64,000 nucleotides of DNA from Sceloporus undulatus (GCF_019175285.1 NC_056527.1:121262382-121326381); one strand, 5' to 3'. Counted from the first letter of the stretch, positions 31,240 to 43,912 are shown. Numbers and translations: made by a program. Notes: generated by a model from the letters alone, not told the origin.

Positions 31240-34200
31240 ATGAGATCGACGGTCTTACCGATCTGGGCAGCTCTGTCTTTGCTGATCCGCCTTGGAGGCT
31301 GTAGTCCCATCAGGGGTCTGGATGTGCAGGAAAATGTGGCATTCTTTGACGAACAGGACCCCATGCTCCAGAATTTGCTGAAGGCGCTCAACCTCTCTGA
31401 CATCCCCCTCCAAGAGACGGCCAAGGTGGACCCTCCGGAATACATGTTGGAGCTCTACCACAGGTTTGCCATCGACAAGACCTCCATGCCCTCGGCCAAC
31501 ATTGTTAGGAGCTTCAAAAATGAAGGTAAGATGTGGAATCCTCTTGTCGAATGACTACATGAAGGCTGTGTTAGAGGAAAGCAAGATCGAAGAGACAATA
31601 TATTAGAAGAGTGACCCATAAGCCATGCATTAAGTTGGCTCACTTGACATTTCAAGAGCTATGTAGCATATTGGCTCAGCTTGCTGGCTTCCACATGGTC
31701 AGTCTGAAACATTTGCTACATTTTACAGGTAGAGTAGGTACCCTGGGTATCCGCCGGGGTTTGGTTCCAGGAGCCCCCCCTGGATACCAAAATCGGTGGA
31801 TGCACAAGTCCCATTAAATACAATGGCCTAGCAAAATGGTGTTCCTTATATAAAATGGCAAAGTCAAGGTTTACTTGTTGGAATTTACATATTGTTTGAA
31901 TATTTTCAAGACGTGGGTGCTTGAATCCGTGGATAAGAAATCTGTGGACACTGAGGGCCCACTGTAATAGGGACACATTTGGCTATGAAATTATAACTCT
32001 GTGTGTGTGTGTCTGTGTCTTGGATACTTTGAAAATTGGGTAACTCTTTGGGCATCTCCGTGGACAAAAATCTATTATTTAAAACATCAGCAGCCATCTT
32101 CCTCATTCTTCAGACAGTAAACACAATGGGCACGAGCAAAACACAATTGTGGTGCCATGCCATTTCCACTGACTTCAGTGGATCTTTGCTTAGATTTTGT
32201 ACTGCAGAACTTCCAAATATGTTATGCCCATGGTTTATTTGTTGGAATTACTTCTTGTTGGTATATTTGTTGCTGTCAATTGTTACCAGTCTTTTGCATC
32301 ACTACCATTTCTTGTTTATGAACATAGTTGGCATGTGTCTTAACTCAATGATTCCCAATCCAAAGGATTCAATAGGTTGGCTAAACTGTAGGATCAGCCA
32401 GTGTACTTTTTCCCTCCAGATTTCCATCTTTCAAACTTCCAATGTTCAATGAAAACATTTATTTCTACCAAGAAGACTATTACCTATCACCAAGGAGACA
32501 ACTAAAATATGCCATATCTTTTTGATTTCTGTTGTGTGAAAACAAATCCGGTCTTCTTCATACTTTTAGCAGAACAGCTATACACACACACACAGAGCAT
32601 TTATCTCTACAGTGATGTTTTCTGTGAGCAGCATAGGCACTGGTGGAGATTTTGTTATGATCTATACAGGATAAACTGCTTTTGCATTCCTGATACAGAC
32701 TGATTTCATTCTTGTCTGTGAGATAAGAGCATTATTCCACACAGATGAGTCTGGATAAATCAGTTAGATGGACATGATGTGGGAGCTGCTATGAAGAATC
32801 TGTTCTTTAAGCAAGAAGGGTGTGTCCTGCTTTAGCCACAACAACATGGTTCTGGCTTGGACCAAGAGTTTAGCGCACCATGCATGTCCCATAGAGTTTC
32901 GGTCCAAAACCTTGGATTTAAAGCTTATTTAGTAATCCATCACCCTGGATTTACCTTAGAAGGAAATGGTTTTTCTTTACTGACTTATGAATTGGACCGG
33001 TAAATATTCCTGTATCCATCCATCCATCCATCTACAGACACAAGCTTTTATGTACCTGAGTTCCAAGTATATCTGGAGATAGTTCTAAAATTCAAGTCCA
33101 TCGTAGTCTCTAGGCCATGAAACCCTGACTGCAGCAGATCAACATATCTACCCCTCTGGAATATGAAATAAAAACAGCATCTAATCCACTCCTGTATATT
33201 AAAGCCAGGACTTGCATCAGTAAATCCTAGTAGGTTTTTAATGACACTGTTCTCAAATTAGATCTGCCAAATGGTCATCGCCAGCAGCATACACCTGTTT
33301 GATCCATGCCAAAGGCCAAGTTTATGCTGTACCTTGCTGTGTTAGAGTCTTGCAACTTTTCTACCTTTCTGTTCTCTTTTCCTTTTCCCAAAATCATCAT
33401 TTCATCAGTTTGGTGCCACATGTTGTTGTTGTCAACAGTCCTCAAATCAACCTGAACTCATGGCAACCCTGTGAATGAGGCATCTCCAAGACCCCATATC
33501 CTTTATCTAGGTGTCTCTTATCAATATGAGCATCTGGTGTGTAGTCTTCCTCTCTTTCTACTTCTCTCTGTCTTTCCCAGCATCATTGTCTTTTCCAGTG
33601 ATTCATGTCTTCTCATGATGTAGCCAAAGTACAACAGCCTCAACTTGATCATCTTGGCTTCCAGGGAGATTACAGGCTTGATCTACTCTAGGACCCATTT
33701 GTTGGTCTTCTTAGCCTTCTATGGTATCCCCAGCACACTTCTCCAGCACCACATCTCCAATGAGTAGATTTTCTTTCTATCAGCTCTCACATCCGTACAT
33801 GGTGATGGGGAATACAATGGCTTGGAAGATCCTAACTTTAGTATTCAGTGTTATGTCTTTGCAGTTTAGGATCTTGTCTAGTTCTTTCATAGTTGCCCTT
33901 CCCAATCCTAACGTGGCCGTCTCTGTTATGATCAATGCTTGATCCAAAGTATGGGAATTCTTGGATATTTCATAGAATTGTAGAATTATAGCTGGAAGGG
34001 GCCATATAGGCCATCTCATCTTGTTGTTGTGTGCCTTCAAGTCATTTCTTTGTTATGGCAACCATACGGCAAACACATCACAGGGTTTTCATGGCCAGAT
34101 TTATTCAGAGGAGGGTCTGCATCACCATCTTAAATGAGAATTTCCTTTTTATGTTATTGTGACATCAAACTTCTTATTCATTTCCTTTGGCCATGGCTAA

Positions 34201-35428
34201 AACATATACCCCAAACAGTTCTGGTGTAAAAAATCAGCTTTGAGTTCAATATCAATTAGCCAAAGGCCTTTTTAAAAAGAAATATAGCACTCTCATTAAA
34301 CTGCAACACTCAGTATACTTGAACGATAGTCAAACAGAACTTAATCCGGTTTAAATCTAAGACATGGAAGTGCCCTCTAAGCATAGATCTTCCTTGCTTG
34401 GTGACCATATGAGGCAGAAAAGGTAATATCTATTTATTCTTTAATTTTCAGAACGGCTATCGCAGCCCATTTACTTCAACGGCATACGGAGGTACCCTCT
34501 TCTTTTCAACGTGTCTATCCCTCACCATGAGAAGATCATCATGGCTGAGCTGAGGCTCTACACCTTGGTGGAGGAGGACCGGATGCTCTATGACAGCCTT
34601 GACAGGAAGGTCACCATTTTTGAAGTGATGGAGAACGAACACGGAGGAGGAGGACGAGGAGGAGGAAGAGGAGGAGGAGGGGAAGAGGAGAGGAAAAGGA
34701 AAGTATTGGCGTCCAGACATATTTACAGCACAGACAACGAATGGAAAACATTTGAGGTCACGGAGGCCATCCGGAAGCACCATCATGCGCACTCCGCCAC
34801 TCTTCGCCTGGAGGTGCAGATCGAGAACCGAGGAGGAGGAGGGGAACCCAACGGAAGAGGGAAAGTCGATATAGACATCAATGCGGAAACCAAGCATGAG
34901 CCTTTGCTAATTGTCTTCTCGGACGACCAAACCCATGCCAAGAAAGAAGGCAAGCACGAACTGAATGAGATGATTGAGCACGAGTGGATGCAAGACCTGG
35001 AGCACCTGGAGGACGCAGAAGACTATGACGCCAGCCCCAGGGAAGAGAACCTGCTCCAGATCAGGTCCAACATCATCTACGACTCGACGTCCCGGATCAG
35101 GAGGAATGCCAAGGGGAGCAGCTGCAAAAAGACTTCCCTCCACGTGGATTTCAAGGAGATTGGTTGGGACTCATGGATCATTGCTCCGCAGGGGTACGAT
35201 GCCTACCAGTGCAAGGGGGCATGCTCCTTCCCTTTGGATGACCACCTGGCCACCACCCATGCGCTGGCCCGGGCCCTGATCCACTTGAACAATCCCGAAA
35301 AGGCCACGCCGGCTTGCTGTGTGCCGACCAAGCTGGCTCCCATCTCTCTGCTGTACTTGGAAAAAGGGGTCGTCACCTTCAAGACAAAGTACGAAGACAT
35401 GTCAGTAGCAGAATGCGGTTGCGTATAG
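31240..35428 (+). CDS. BMP10: Bone morphogenetic protein 10, complete, two exons
   Basis: Exon 1 31240-31525 and exon 2 34452-35428 join in frame (GAAG|AACGG) to 420 aa (human 424). I chose the ATG at 31240 because a hydrophobic signal peptide ([15 protein letters not shown]) follows at once; an in-frame ATG at 31162 would add 26 residues before it. Prodomain motifs match the family: [46 protein letters not shown]. Furin site RIRR ends at 35104. The mature chain is 107 residues with seven cysteines (7, 36, 40, 71, 72, 104, 106), [10 protein letters not shown] and a CGCV end. BMP10 is a TGF-beta ligand, in mammals made mainly by heart atria and signalling through ALK1/BMPR2 in endothelium. A Gly/Arg/Glu-rich tract (34643-34695) is inserted in the prodomain. 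It is convergent with ARHGAP25. Confidence 0.97.
31735..31975. repeat. Tigger/MER2-like MITE, near complete
   Basis: TACCCTGGGTATCCGCCGGG at the left, CCTGGATACCAAAATCGGTG, CCTTATATAAAATGGCAAAG and GGACACTGAGGGCCCACTGT at the right. The best-preserved member here; it is flanked by TA-containing sequence as expected for a Tc1/mariner-type element. Confidence 0.85.
33500..33960 (-). mobile_element. BovB/RTE LINE 3' fragment, decayed
   Basis: On the minus strand it reads [15 protein letters not shown]-like and [30 protein letters not shown]: the region after the reverse transcriptase. Highly decayed and truncated. Confidence 0.85.
34020..34130 (-). repeat. Sauria SINE, partial
   Basis: TTGTTGTTGTGTGCCTTCAA start, GGCAACCATACGGCAAACAC and TTATTCAGAGGAGGGTCTGC. 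Confidence 0.85.
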
Positions 35429-37250
35429 TAGTTGGTGGGGTCGCCGAGAGATTGCTGGTCTTTGGAGTACTTCGTTGCCCCGTCTGTAAATTTGTACAGT
35501 TTCCATTTGTACAGGTTCCATGAGCTTATTTAATGAAATATGTACAGATAATATAGATGTGAGAAATATGCAGCAGCAGCATAGAGGAAGTGCGCTATGT
35601 TTCCATCCCCTTCGGCATTGGACCCTGGCCAGTGTGGGTCTTGGAGCAATTGCACAACCGAATCATTAATAACTGGGCCCAGGGCTTATTGACAACTATA
35701 CTCAATATCCCCATATACAGCAGGGTTATTCACTTCCTGAAAAAGAAACACATCTGCACTGCAGAAGTAATGCAGTTTGACACCGCTTTAACTGCCATGG
35801 CTCAATGCCATGAAATCCTAGGATTTGTAATTTGTTATGGCACCTGAGCTCTCCGACAGAGAAGGCTAAATATCCCACTCAACTACAGATCCTAGCACTC
35901 CATAGCAACGAGCCATGGTAATTAAAACAGTGCCAAACTGCATTAATTCTACAATGCAGTTGCAGCTTAAGGAGCAATTGGTTTCCAAAATGAATGGCGG
36001 TGTGCAGGCGCCATTGGTAGGAACACTGCGACCATGCCATGCATCTCTCATGGCAGGATTCCTGCACCTTCAGTGGTCACATCAGAAGCAGAGCATTTTT
36101 TGAAAGTGTAGCTTATCATTTTGGGGTGGGCAAGAATGGATCAACCCAATCCTTTCTCCTATAGACTCTTGGTTAAAGCAACAAGGCTTTGCACTCTGCC
36201 TCCTCCTTTTCAAGATGACTGTAAGTTGTGCAACAGTGTAGTGTGCTACTGTATGGTCAATTTGGTGTGTCCCCCTGAAGAGTTAGTTGTCTTTTCCCCC
36301 CAAAGACAAGACATTCATCTAAAGAGTCTTGCTTTCTAATTGCTCACTTTGGAGGGATGCAATTCAAATCCTGGGGCCCATTGCATTTTGCAAGCGAGAA
36401 CCACATTTTCTTGTACAAACTATCTACTCTGTGACTGTTGACAGAGTTAAGATCAACACAACAGCGGCTGGTCCCAATCTAGCTGCATCAACATCTTTGT
36501 TAGGATTCTGTTAAGGCCATGGGAAAGATAGTAACATTGTGCTCAAAATCCCAATGGAATAATAACTCACCAAACAGAGAAAGACTATTTTTTCTCCTTT
36601 ATGGTGGAGCTGTCAGTTCACAAGACCACCCTTTACCTTGCGCTCTCCACTTCAACAGTATAAGATGGAGTCACATGTCATGTTTCCGCCACTCTTCTCC
36701 GACAAATCGTTGCGATAAGGAGGTGTCGGAGTCGAGAAACAATAGACCCGATGCTTTATTTATACTAAGCTGGAGATTTGTCAGATTCTTTGGAAAGTGT
36801 AATTGACGCCGGCTCCGCTCCTGCTCTGGCTGCAACCGACTGTACTGTCCCCTGCCTCCATTTTACGCTTTTAAGGCAAGGCAATCTTCACCACAAGAGA
36901 TAAAGGACCTCTTTCTTTCGGAGGAGAAGGGACTAGATGCCTTCTTTTTTTGCAGGGAATCAACACCAAAGGCATTGTCAAGGACTATCTCCAACCAACT
37001 TCGCCTTCAACCCTGCACTTACTATTTATTGATCTATTTATTGACTGTTGGCCTTGTAAGATAATGTAGAATACAAAACGGTTTTATTTTTGTGCTGCTC
37101 AGCAGAACGCATTAGGATATTCTTGTATACTGAACCATATTGTGGATTGTATTGGGTACTTTCTTGGTTGTTCTCCTTGTATATATTTATCAACATGTTC
37201 TTTTTTTTAAAAAAATTAAGTGTAATATAAAATATAGTGACAGTCAATAG
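35429..37250 (+). other. Probable BMP10 3' UTR and flank
   Basis: No further exon. A palindromic MITE occupies 35747-35968. The rest (35970-37250) carries no named repeat; 36660-36900 is unusually rich in CpG for the region. The likely 3' end is near 37230, where an AT-rich TATAAAATATA stretch occurs, but no perfect AATAAA is placed well, so the UTR end is uncertain. Confidence 0.45.
35747..35968. repeat. Palindromic MITE
   Basis: CACATCTGCACTGCAGAAGT at the left, CTACAATGCAGTTGCAGCTT at the right, complementary arms between. Confidence 0.8.
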
Positions 37251-37807
37251 AGAGGCTTGTGTGCGTGTGTCTGTTTTGACTAGAGCCTTGAACTCATTGA
37301 AGAGAAATGAAATCTATGCACGCTTCCCTGGTTGATTTAATTGAAATCAAATTTATTTGAGTGGCTTCTCTGAAGGACTCTGCTTTAGTTATTTGAATCG
37401 CAGTTTAAATCACAAGTGAGGAAGGTTCTGTTTAAACATTATTTTTTGAGTAGAGGTACATTTAATATAACCTTAATATTCATTCAAGGGTGCAGGTTTC
37501 ATTAGAAGGAAGATATTCAGTGATCAATTACTCTGAAATTTTTATGGAATCACTTACATTTATATTCCAAACTCCTACTTCTTGTTCAGATCTGCTTCTT
37601 CGCCACAAATCCTCTATTCGTTGACCTTCTCTGTCATTGCACTGGGAAAGATGGAAGGCCTGCAGATAGAGAGAAGAAAACAGTCAGATAGAAAGACAGA
37701 CAAGTATGCATTTCTTATACACCACCAACAAAATAGGATTGGTCAGGCTTATCAGCCATCTCCATATATTGCTGTTAACATATTTATAGGCCATAATTAG
37801 AAATCTG

Positions 37808-38075
37808 TAGAATCACAGAAACATAGAATCATAGAAGAGACCACCAAGACCATCCAGTCCAACCCAATTCTGCCATGCAAGAATACACAAAGCACTCACT
37901 GTGACAAATGGCCATCCATCCTCTGTTTAAAAACCTCTGAAGAAGGAGACTCCATCACACTCCAAGGCAGCATCTTCCGCTATCAAATAGCTCTTACCAT
38001 TAAGAGGTTCTTCCTAATGTTTAGATGGAATCTCTTTTCCAGTAGTTTACATGTATTGCCCCAGGTCCTAGACCA
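37808..38075 (-). mobile_element. CR1 LINE 3' end
   Basis: AGAATCATAGAAGAGACCAC, CATCCAGTCCAACCCAATTC, GGTTCTTCCTAATGTTTAG and CCAGGTCCTAGACCACAG: antisense CR1, the longest in the window. Confidence 0.85.
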
Positions 38076-38442
38076 CAGATAAAACTCACAATATAATACA
38101 TTTTATTAGGTTGTACATAGCCATGGGACTCTTTGTGGATTATAGGTGGATATTCTGATATCCTGCAACACATCTATCAATGGCAACTGACTGACATTGA
38201 GAAAGAACTAGCATGCTGAATATTTCACTAGTCTTCCTTACATTGTAAGAAAATTATTTGCAACTGAAGCACTCTTTCATTGGGGAAAGTGCTTGAAGCA
38301 TGTGCTTGTACCTGATCTATGAATCTATTCTGTTCAGTCATCAATGAAGCACTCCATAACAAGTGTTCAGTTAAAGTTAGCTCCTAAAAACACCCTGGAG
38401 ATGCTCTCATGGTGTGTCAAGGAATAGCTGGCCAGGTACAAT

Positions 38443-38776
38443 GAATTTATCACACCAACCTACAGTCCCACCACAATCGCGCTAGTTTAAGATCGGAAGC
38501 ATACCAGTTTGGCATCATTTCTTATCACACTTTCCTCCATGATAGTGCTTTGGCAATGCATGGCTGCATGATCTGTTTCTGCACCGCCTTGGGAAGCCAA
38601 GGTTGAGAGTCCATTGACAGGTTCATCTGCCAATGAAAAGGTGCACTAAAGTAACAAATGGATGGCAAGGCAGCAACCCTGGGACTTTACAGGACACAAT
38701 GTCCTGTAATAAGTACCAGCCAAAGACACTTGTATCTTGCTAAAATTCCACTTTTGTAGCCAGCGATAAAGTCCCA
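38443..38776. repeat. Non-autonomous DNA element, second copy
   Basis: Colinear with 26250-26884 without its insertion: TTTATCACACCAACC start, TCTTATCACACTTTCCTCCA, end CAGCGATAAAGTCCC, which is the inverse of GGACTTTATC at the other copy's start. Confidence 0.6.
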
Positions 38777-38934
38777 GGTGTGTTGGTTTGAATGATTTAT
38801 GCAACTGACAAATATCCCAAGAGCGGTTAACAAATATTAAATTGTCGCAAATAAGGATGGATCGGCCAATTCAATACTGAGATCATAAAAAGAATCATGG
38901 TACAGCAGACCAAAGGACTATCTAGATCAACACT

Positions 38935-38988
38935 GGAATGTATATTTTAATGTTATAAGCTGCCTTAATTGCGCTGCGCAGAGGGGTG

Positions 38989-39030
<42 letters not shown>
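38935..39030 (+). repeat. LINE-type 3' end with (AAT)n
   Basis: AGCTGCCTTAATTGCGCTGC, GCGCAGAGGGGTGGAATAAT then AAT units. Confidence 0.8.
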
Positions 39031-39034
<4 letters not shown>

Positions 39035-40084
39035 TAACATTCTGCTCAATCATCTGAGAATCCCAACAGCAGAACATGAATGCAATTGCATGGTCCATTT
39101 TGCATTCCTCCCAAAAATGTTATGCAGAGGACACTGGAAGCCGCACTGAATAACATTTTGGGAGAAAGGCAGGATATAAATCCCATAAATAAATAAAAAA
39201 ACATTGCCTCGGATACTGGGAAATCCATGGATGCGGAATCCGTGACTATGGAGGACTGACTATATTATTCTCAGGTTTTTTCTTTTAAGCTTTGCTCTCA
39301 GCCAGTCTGGGTCCCATGTTGGGAAAGAGGCCAGATATCATTTCAGCCACTCAACCAATCCGTCCGTTTGCCCAGTATTAATTATAGGGCAAAAAGATTG
39401 GGGAGAAGAGGTGCTGTTTTGATTTGGCTACCCCCAGATCATCCATATCTTCTTTCCATTGCCGTTTCCAGCCCAAATGTCAGTGCCCTCTGTGCAGATG
39501 AGGTTAAGCAGGGCTGGGAAGGCAAGGAGGGTGTTGAAATACTCTCCGGGGAGCAAAACAGGGAGGTTTAAGTGTGGGGTCATCTCCCTTAATCCCTTAA
39601 GCACAGTAGCCCATTTGCAACCAACCACTGAACATTCCCAGCATCCATCGCTCCCAGGTTGATGTTGTCCTTTGCTGTGGCAACTCCTTATCTTGGCAGA
39701 GATTAGAGCATTTTCAAATCAGGACTTGCAAGGATTTATTGTGGGATCCATTTCCTGAGCTGTCACCACCAGCAGCGGCTAGAGCCAAGGCAAAGCTTCA
39801 AGTGGGAATTGCAACACGCACATTAAAATAAGGCAGCCCAGAGCAAAAAGCCTCCTGTGGCATTGCCTAATTTTAGATGCCATATCAATACAGTAATTGC
39901 AAATCTACATTGCCAACTCTACCCCTTTTGACACTTTGATACTACTATTCCTATTATCCTAAGCCAGCTCACACAGTGTGCATCTATGCAATTTGACATT
40001 ACTTTAAGTACTATAACGATGAAATCCTGGGATTTGTGGTTTTACAAGGTCTTTAGCCTTCTCTGCCAAAGAGGGCTGGTCCAT

Positions 40085-40360
40085 CACCAGATCCCATCTG
40101 ATCCTGGAAAGTAAGCTGGGTCAGCCCTGGTTCTAGTACTTTGATGGAAGAAGGAACTGGCAAAACCAACTCAGAGTATTCCTTACCTAGGAAAACCCTA
40201 TAGAATCCACAGGGTCACCATAAGTGGATGGGCAACTTGAAGGCACACACATAGTATGTGACTTGCCCAAGATCACCTAATGGGTTTTTGTGGCTGAGCG
40301 AGGATTCGAACCCTGGTCTCCAGAGTTGTAGTCCAACACTCAAATCACTACACCTCGCTT
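40085..40360. repeat. Sauria SINE pieces
   Basis: A plus-oriented tail part (about 40085-40245, ending CTTGAAGGCACACAC) is followed by a minus-oriented head part (about 40258-40360, with GGATTCGAACCCTGGTCTCC). Confidence 0.75.
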
Positions 40361-40974
40361 ATTACAATGCTGGAAATCCTGAAGAACCATTTCACTTAGG
40401 GAGAAGAATTCTTCTTTATAGGGTCAAGGGTCTCTTATTCCACATAGCTATATAACTGTCTCACCATCACCTTCAATGGCACAGTCCGGGATGATGGGAA
40501 CTGCAGTCCAACACACCCAGAGTGCAGTTAAATGGAGAAAGGCTGGTGTGAACCACTCTGGCGTCTTATTCCATTGCAAACGTCTGGCCCATTTAATTCA
40601 GCTCCTGAGGTCTTCCTCTTTAGCCTTGGAAGCAAGAGAAGACGTGCGCTACGTGAATTCACACTCCCAGGCTCTCCATGGTTAGTTGTTGTGTTTCCCC
40701 CAACACATACAATTGGGTTCAACATTCTTGACTCTGGGCCAAGGTGGCTGGCAACCCACCCCTCACTGCACCCTCCACCCTCCCCAAGTTTCCAAACCTT
40801 CGTTTCCGAATGTACCCGAGGGTGTTGCTGACCTCAGAGTAACGGCAGCACTTGGTTGTAGCGGATCACAAGCGGAGCCTAATACTCAGCCTTATCTGGT
40901 CATTTCCAGCCAGGACGCTGTTCTGGAAGGATGCAGGAAACAGGCCTCCTTTTGGAAGGCGGTACAAACAGAAC

Positions 40975-41130
40975 TGGAGGATTGAGAGGGATGCTAAAAG
41001 TCATGTAGTCTGACCCCTTGCCCAGCTAAAGCACTTTGGAGAGGTGGCCATCCAACCCCTGCTTAAAGATCTCCAAAAAGGAAAGTCCACTCTTTCCATC
41101 AGGAGAGCCTTCATAACATTATTCCAATAC
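40975..41130 (-). mobile_element. CR1-like LINE 3' fragment
   Basis: GTCATGTAGTCTGACCCCTT, GGTGGCCATCCAACCCCTGC and TTAAAGATCTCC: antisense CR1 text. Confidence 0.6.
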
Positions 41131-42514
41131 CTCTTCTTACGTATCGGTTAATCCTGGTCTTGTTCTTTGGTGCAGCAGAAAACAAAGTTGTTTAATCGTC
41201 AACACATCAGCCCTTTAGATATTCATAGATACTGGCCAGAATCCTGTTAGGGACTTATTTCTTTGCATACTTGCATTACATCCATATCCAGCAAAGGACT
41301 GATGATTCATAACTACCTAGCAAAGCTGGCAAAGTGACGGACGTGCAATTCGGGCACTTTTGCTTTTGCCCTATCTACAATCCAGGAACTAGGTTTCTTT
41401 TTAATGCCTCTGTTAAGCTTGCTCTATCTTCTCTATCTTGCAGAAGCCTTGATGTACATACCAGGGAGAAAGGTTTCACCCGAAGGGCTTTTCCCCAAAG
41501 GGCTATTTTTCCATGTTTGGGGAGGCTGCCTTTTTCTTCCTTGCAGGGAGACAATTCAAACCATTGCACAGATTAGGAAAATCAAACCTCATGCATGCAG
41601 AAACAACTGGCCCAGTTTCCTTGGTGGGCTGAGGCTTGGGGAAGGTGCCACTTTGCGTACAGGACTATCATCTGTTACAGCTGGTGGGGCTTGTGAAAAT
41701 CTGACTTATCGCGTGTAAAAGGACGGTGCGCCAGCTAGGCCCTTTTGACACCATTGTCCTGATAACAGGAACTGGGCACGAGGGCACAGGCGGTTCGGGT
41801 GGCCTCCGCTTGCCTTGCCATTGCTGCATCCAAAGATGCTATTTTCGGCCTGGCTGCTTTCTCAGGCCGAAGAACAGCTGGAATGAGGAGAGGTGGCAAG
41901 GGCTTTGTGTCTTATTAAAGAAATTGGGACACACGTGAGGACGGATCTGGCACCACGTCCTGAGAACAAGCGCTGTTAATTCCCCCCCCCTCCATTACAA
42001 CCTTTCCAATGCCTTCAAAAAGCCAAATGGGTGGGTTTATGGGGCATTGTATTTTATTGTATTTTAAAGTTTTAACATTGTTGTAAGCCACCTCGATCTC
42101 ATTGGAGAGGCGGGCTATAAATATATTGTTGTTGTTGTTGTTGTTGTTGCAATGTGGCAGCATTATTTTGCTGGGACGACACTGAACCTTTAATAAGTGG
42201 AGCCATGGGCACATATATAATCTCAGCCTCCAAGTGAAGATTTTCAGCATCGAAACCTTGGTATTGAATCCATGCCAGGTTCTGGGCCAAATTTTAAAAT
42301 GAGACGTCCAAATTGCTTGGCATCCAAAATAGGCTCAGCACCTTGGATGTTTCCTTGACATTCAAATTAAAACATGGAATGGATTCACTGCTCCATTGAC
42401 ATGGAGGCCACAGTCTTCCACTGCTTCCACGCAGTTTTTCCAAGCAAATCCATCCACTTTGTCCAAACACAATAATGATTTATTAACATAGTTGTTTAAA
42501 TTTTACGACTCGGG

Positions 42515-42840
42515 GGACCATGGGTCGATTCTGGCAAGAAGTCGCACTCTCTCAGCCTCAATGGAAGGCAATGGCAAACCTCCTCTGACCAAATCTTGCA
42601 GAGAAAAGCCCAGGATAGGTTTGCCTTAGGGTTGCCATAAATCAAAAACGACCTGAAGGCACACATAGTGGGGACATAGTAAAAGAATGAGCCATTGTGG
42701 TTGGAGTTTTGGATTCGGACCCTGGAGGGTTCGAGTCCACATCCAGCCATAGTAGCACTCTGGGGAAAGTCATACTCTTTCAGCCTCAGGGAAAGGCAAT
42801 GGCAAGCCTCCTCTGAATTAATTTGTGCAAGAAACGTTTG
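42515..42840 (+). repeat. Two tandem Sauria SINE copies
   Basis: First copy ends CGACCTGAAGGCACACATAG at about 42668; the second starts GAATGAGCCATTGTGG at about 42685 and runs to the minisatellite border at about 42840. Confidence 0.75.
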
Positions 42841-43130
42841 GCGTTTGAGGCCTAGGAGTTTATAGAGTGAGGCCTGGTTTGGGACTTGAGGCCTAGGAGT
42901 TTTTACTGTGAGGCCTGGTTTGGGACTTGAGGCCTAGGAGTTTTTACTGTGAAGCCTGGTTTGGGACTTGAAGCCTAGGAGTTAGTAGACTGAGGCCTGG
43001 TTTGGGACTTGAAGCCTAGGAGTTAGTAGACTGAGGCCTGGTTTGGGACTTGANNNNNNNNNNGGCCTAGGAATTTGTAGACTGAGGCTTGGTTTGGCAT
43101 TTGAAGCCTAAGAGTTTTGTTATTATTGTG
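42841..43130. repeat. 41-bp minisatellite with assembly gap
   Basis: At least six units of about 41 bp, core GGCCTAGGAGTT and TGAGGCCTGGTTTGGGACTT. Ten N at 43054-43063 interrupt it, so the array is probably longer than shown. A LINE-type 3' end (TAAAGCGCTGTGTAAATC) follows at 43195-43250. Confidence 0.95.
43054..43063. other. Assembly gap (10 N) inside the minisatellite
   Basis: Ten N between two repeat units. Confidence 0.99.
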
Positions 43131-43912
43131 TATATGGATTACGCTATTATTTCTTAGATTGTACTCCATGGGCAGGTTTTCTTTATCCATTTTATTGTCT
43201 GTATGTAAAGCGCTGTGTAAATCTACAGCGCTGTATAAATAAAGCACAATAATAGTTCAAAAACTCTATGTATAAAAGTGACACTCCAAGACTTTTGGAC
43301 AGTAGCTTTGAAGAACTATGCTACGAAGACAGAGATTTGGCCTATAGCCGCAGCAGCTGTGAGCGTTCACTGGGAAAAGAGGCACAAGGCGCACACAATA
43401 CATCATGCTCGGAGGGCATGTTTTCATCTCGCCAGATGTTGCGGTGCATGTTTGAGGGAGGTCATTGCCCCAAAGCGATGGCCTCTCTCTAAATATAACC
43501 ATTAGCAGCTCCATTTCCATGCTGACTTGACCTTCAGGCTGTAAAAGCAAAGCTCCCTTTGCGCCTCGCCTTCTCACCAGCCCTGCAGACTTTTAAATGA
43601 GGAGCACAGAAAACCATCCAAGGAGGTGGGTTAGAAACCAGAACGATTTGACACAAGTCTATCTACAAAGGAAATGAGGAGATTTCTAGTTTAGGCGAAA
43701 ATATGGACACCAACATGGCCTGGCCTCAGATCCTTTGGCAACTCATCCAGGCTGACTCCCATCATTCAAAAAATGTGCTACTGTTCTTTCCAGGAAAACA
43801 TTTCAAACATGGAAACAGAACATACTTGTGGGACTTTCCACAAGGAAATTGAAATGCACAAAGTTGAATGGGTGACACTTGGCTTGAAAGCAATACGTGT
43901 GAAAAGGATTCT

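Larger units (their letters stand above)
31526..34451. other. BMP10 intron contents
   Basis: Holds a Tigger-like MITE (31735-31975), a BovB fragment (33500-33960), a CR1 stub (33965-34015) and a SINE (34020-34130). I see nothing nameable in 31980-33415, except a CA run near 32582 and (CATC)n near 33020. Confidence 0.6.
37251..42840. other. BMP10-ARHGAP25 convergent intergenic region
   Basis: No exon recognised. Named repeats: CR1 (37808-38075), DNA element (38443-38776), LINE 3' end and (AAT)n (38935-39030), MITE stub (39968-40062), SINE pieces (40085-40360), CR1 (40975-41130), LINE 3' end with (GTT)n (42050-42150), SINEs (42515-42840). Nothing nameable in 37260-37800, 39210-39960, 40370-40970 and 41140-42040. 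Confidence 0.55.

Noticed and set aside
34457-34897. 146-codon open frame opposite BMP10 exon 2
   Set aside because: Shadow of the GGA-rich coding strand, giving a poly-Ser peptide; no independent support.
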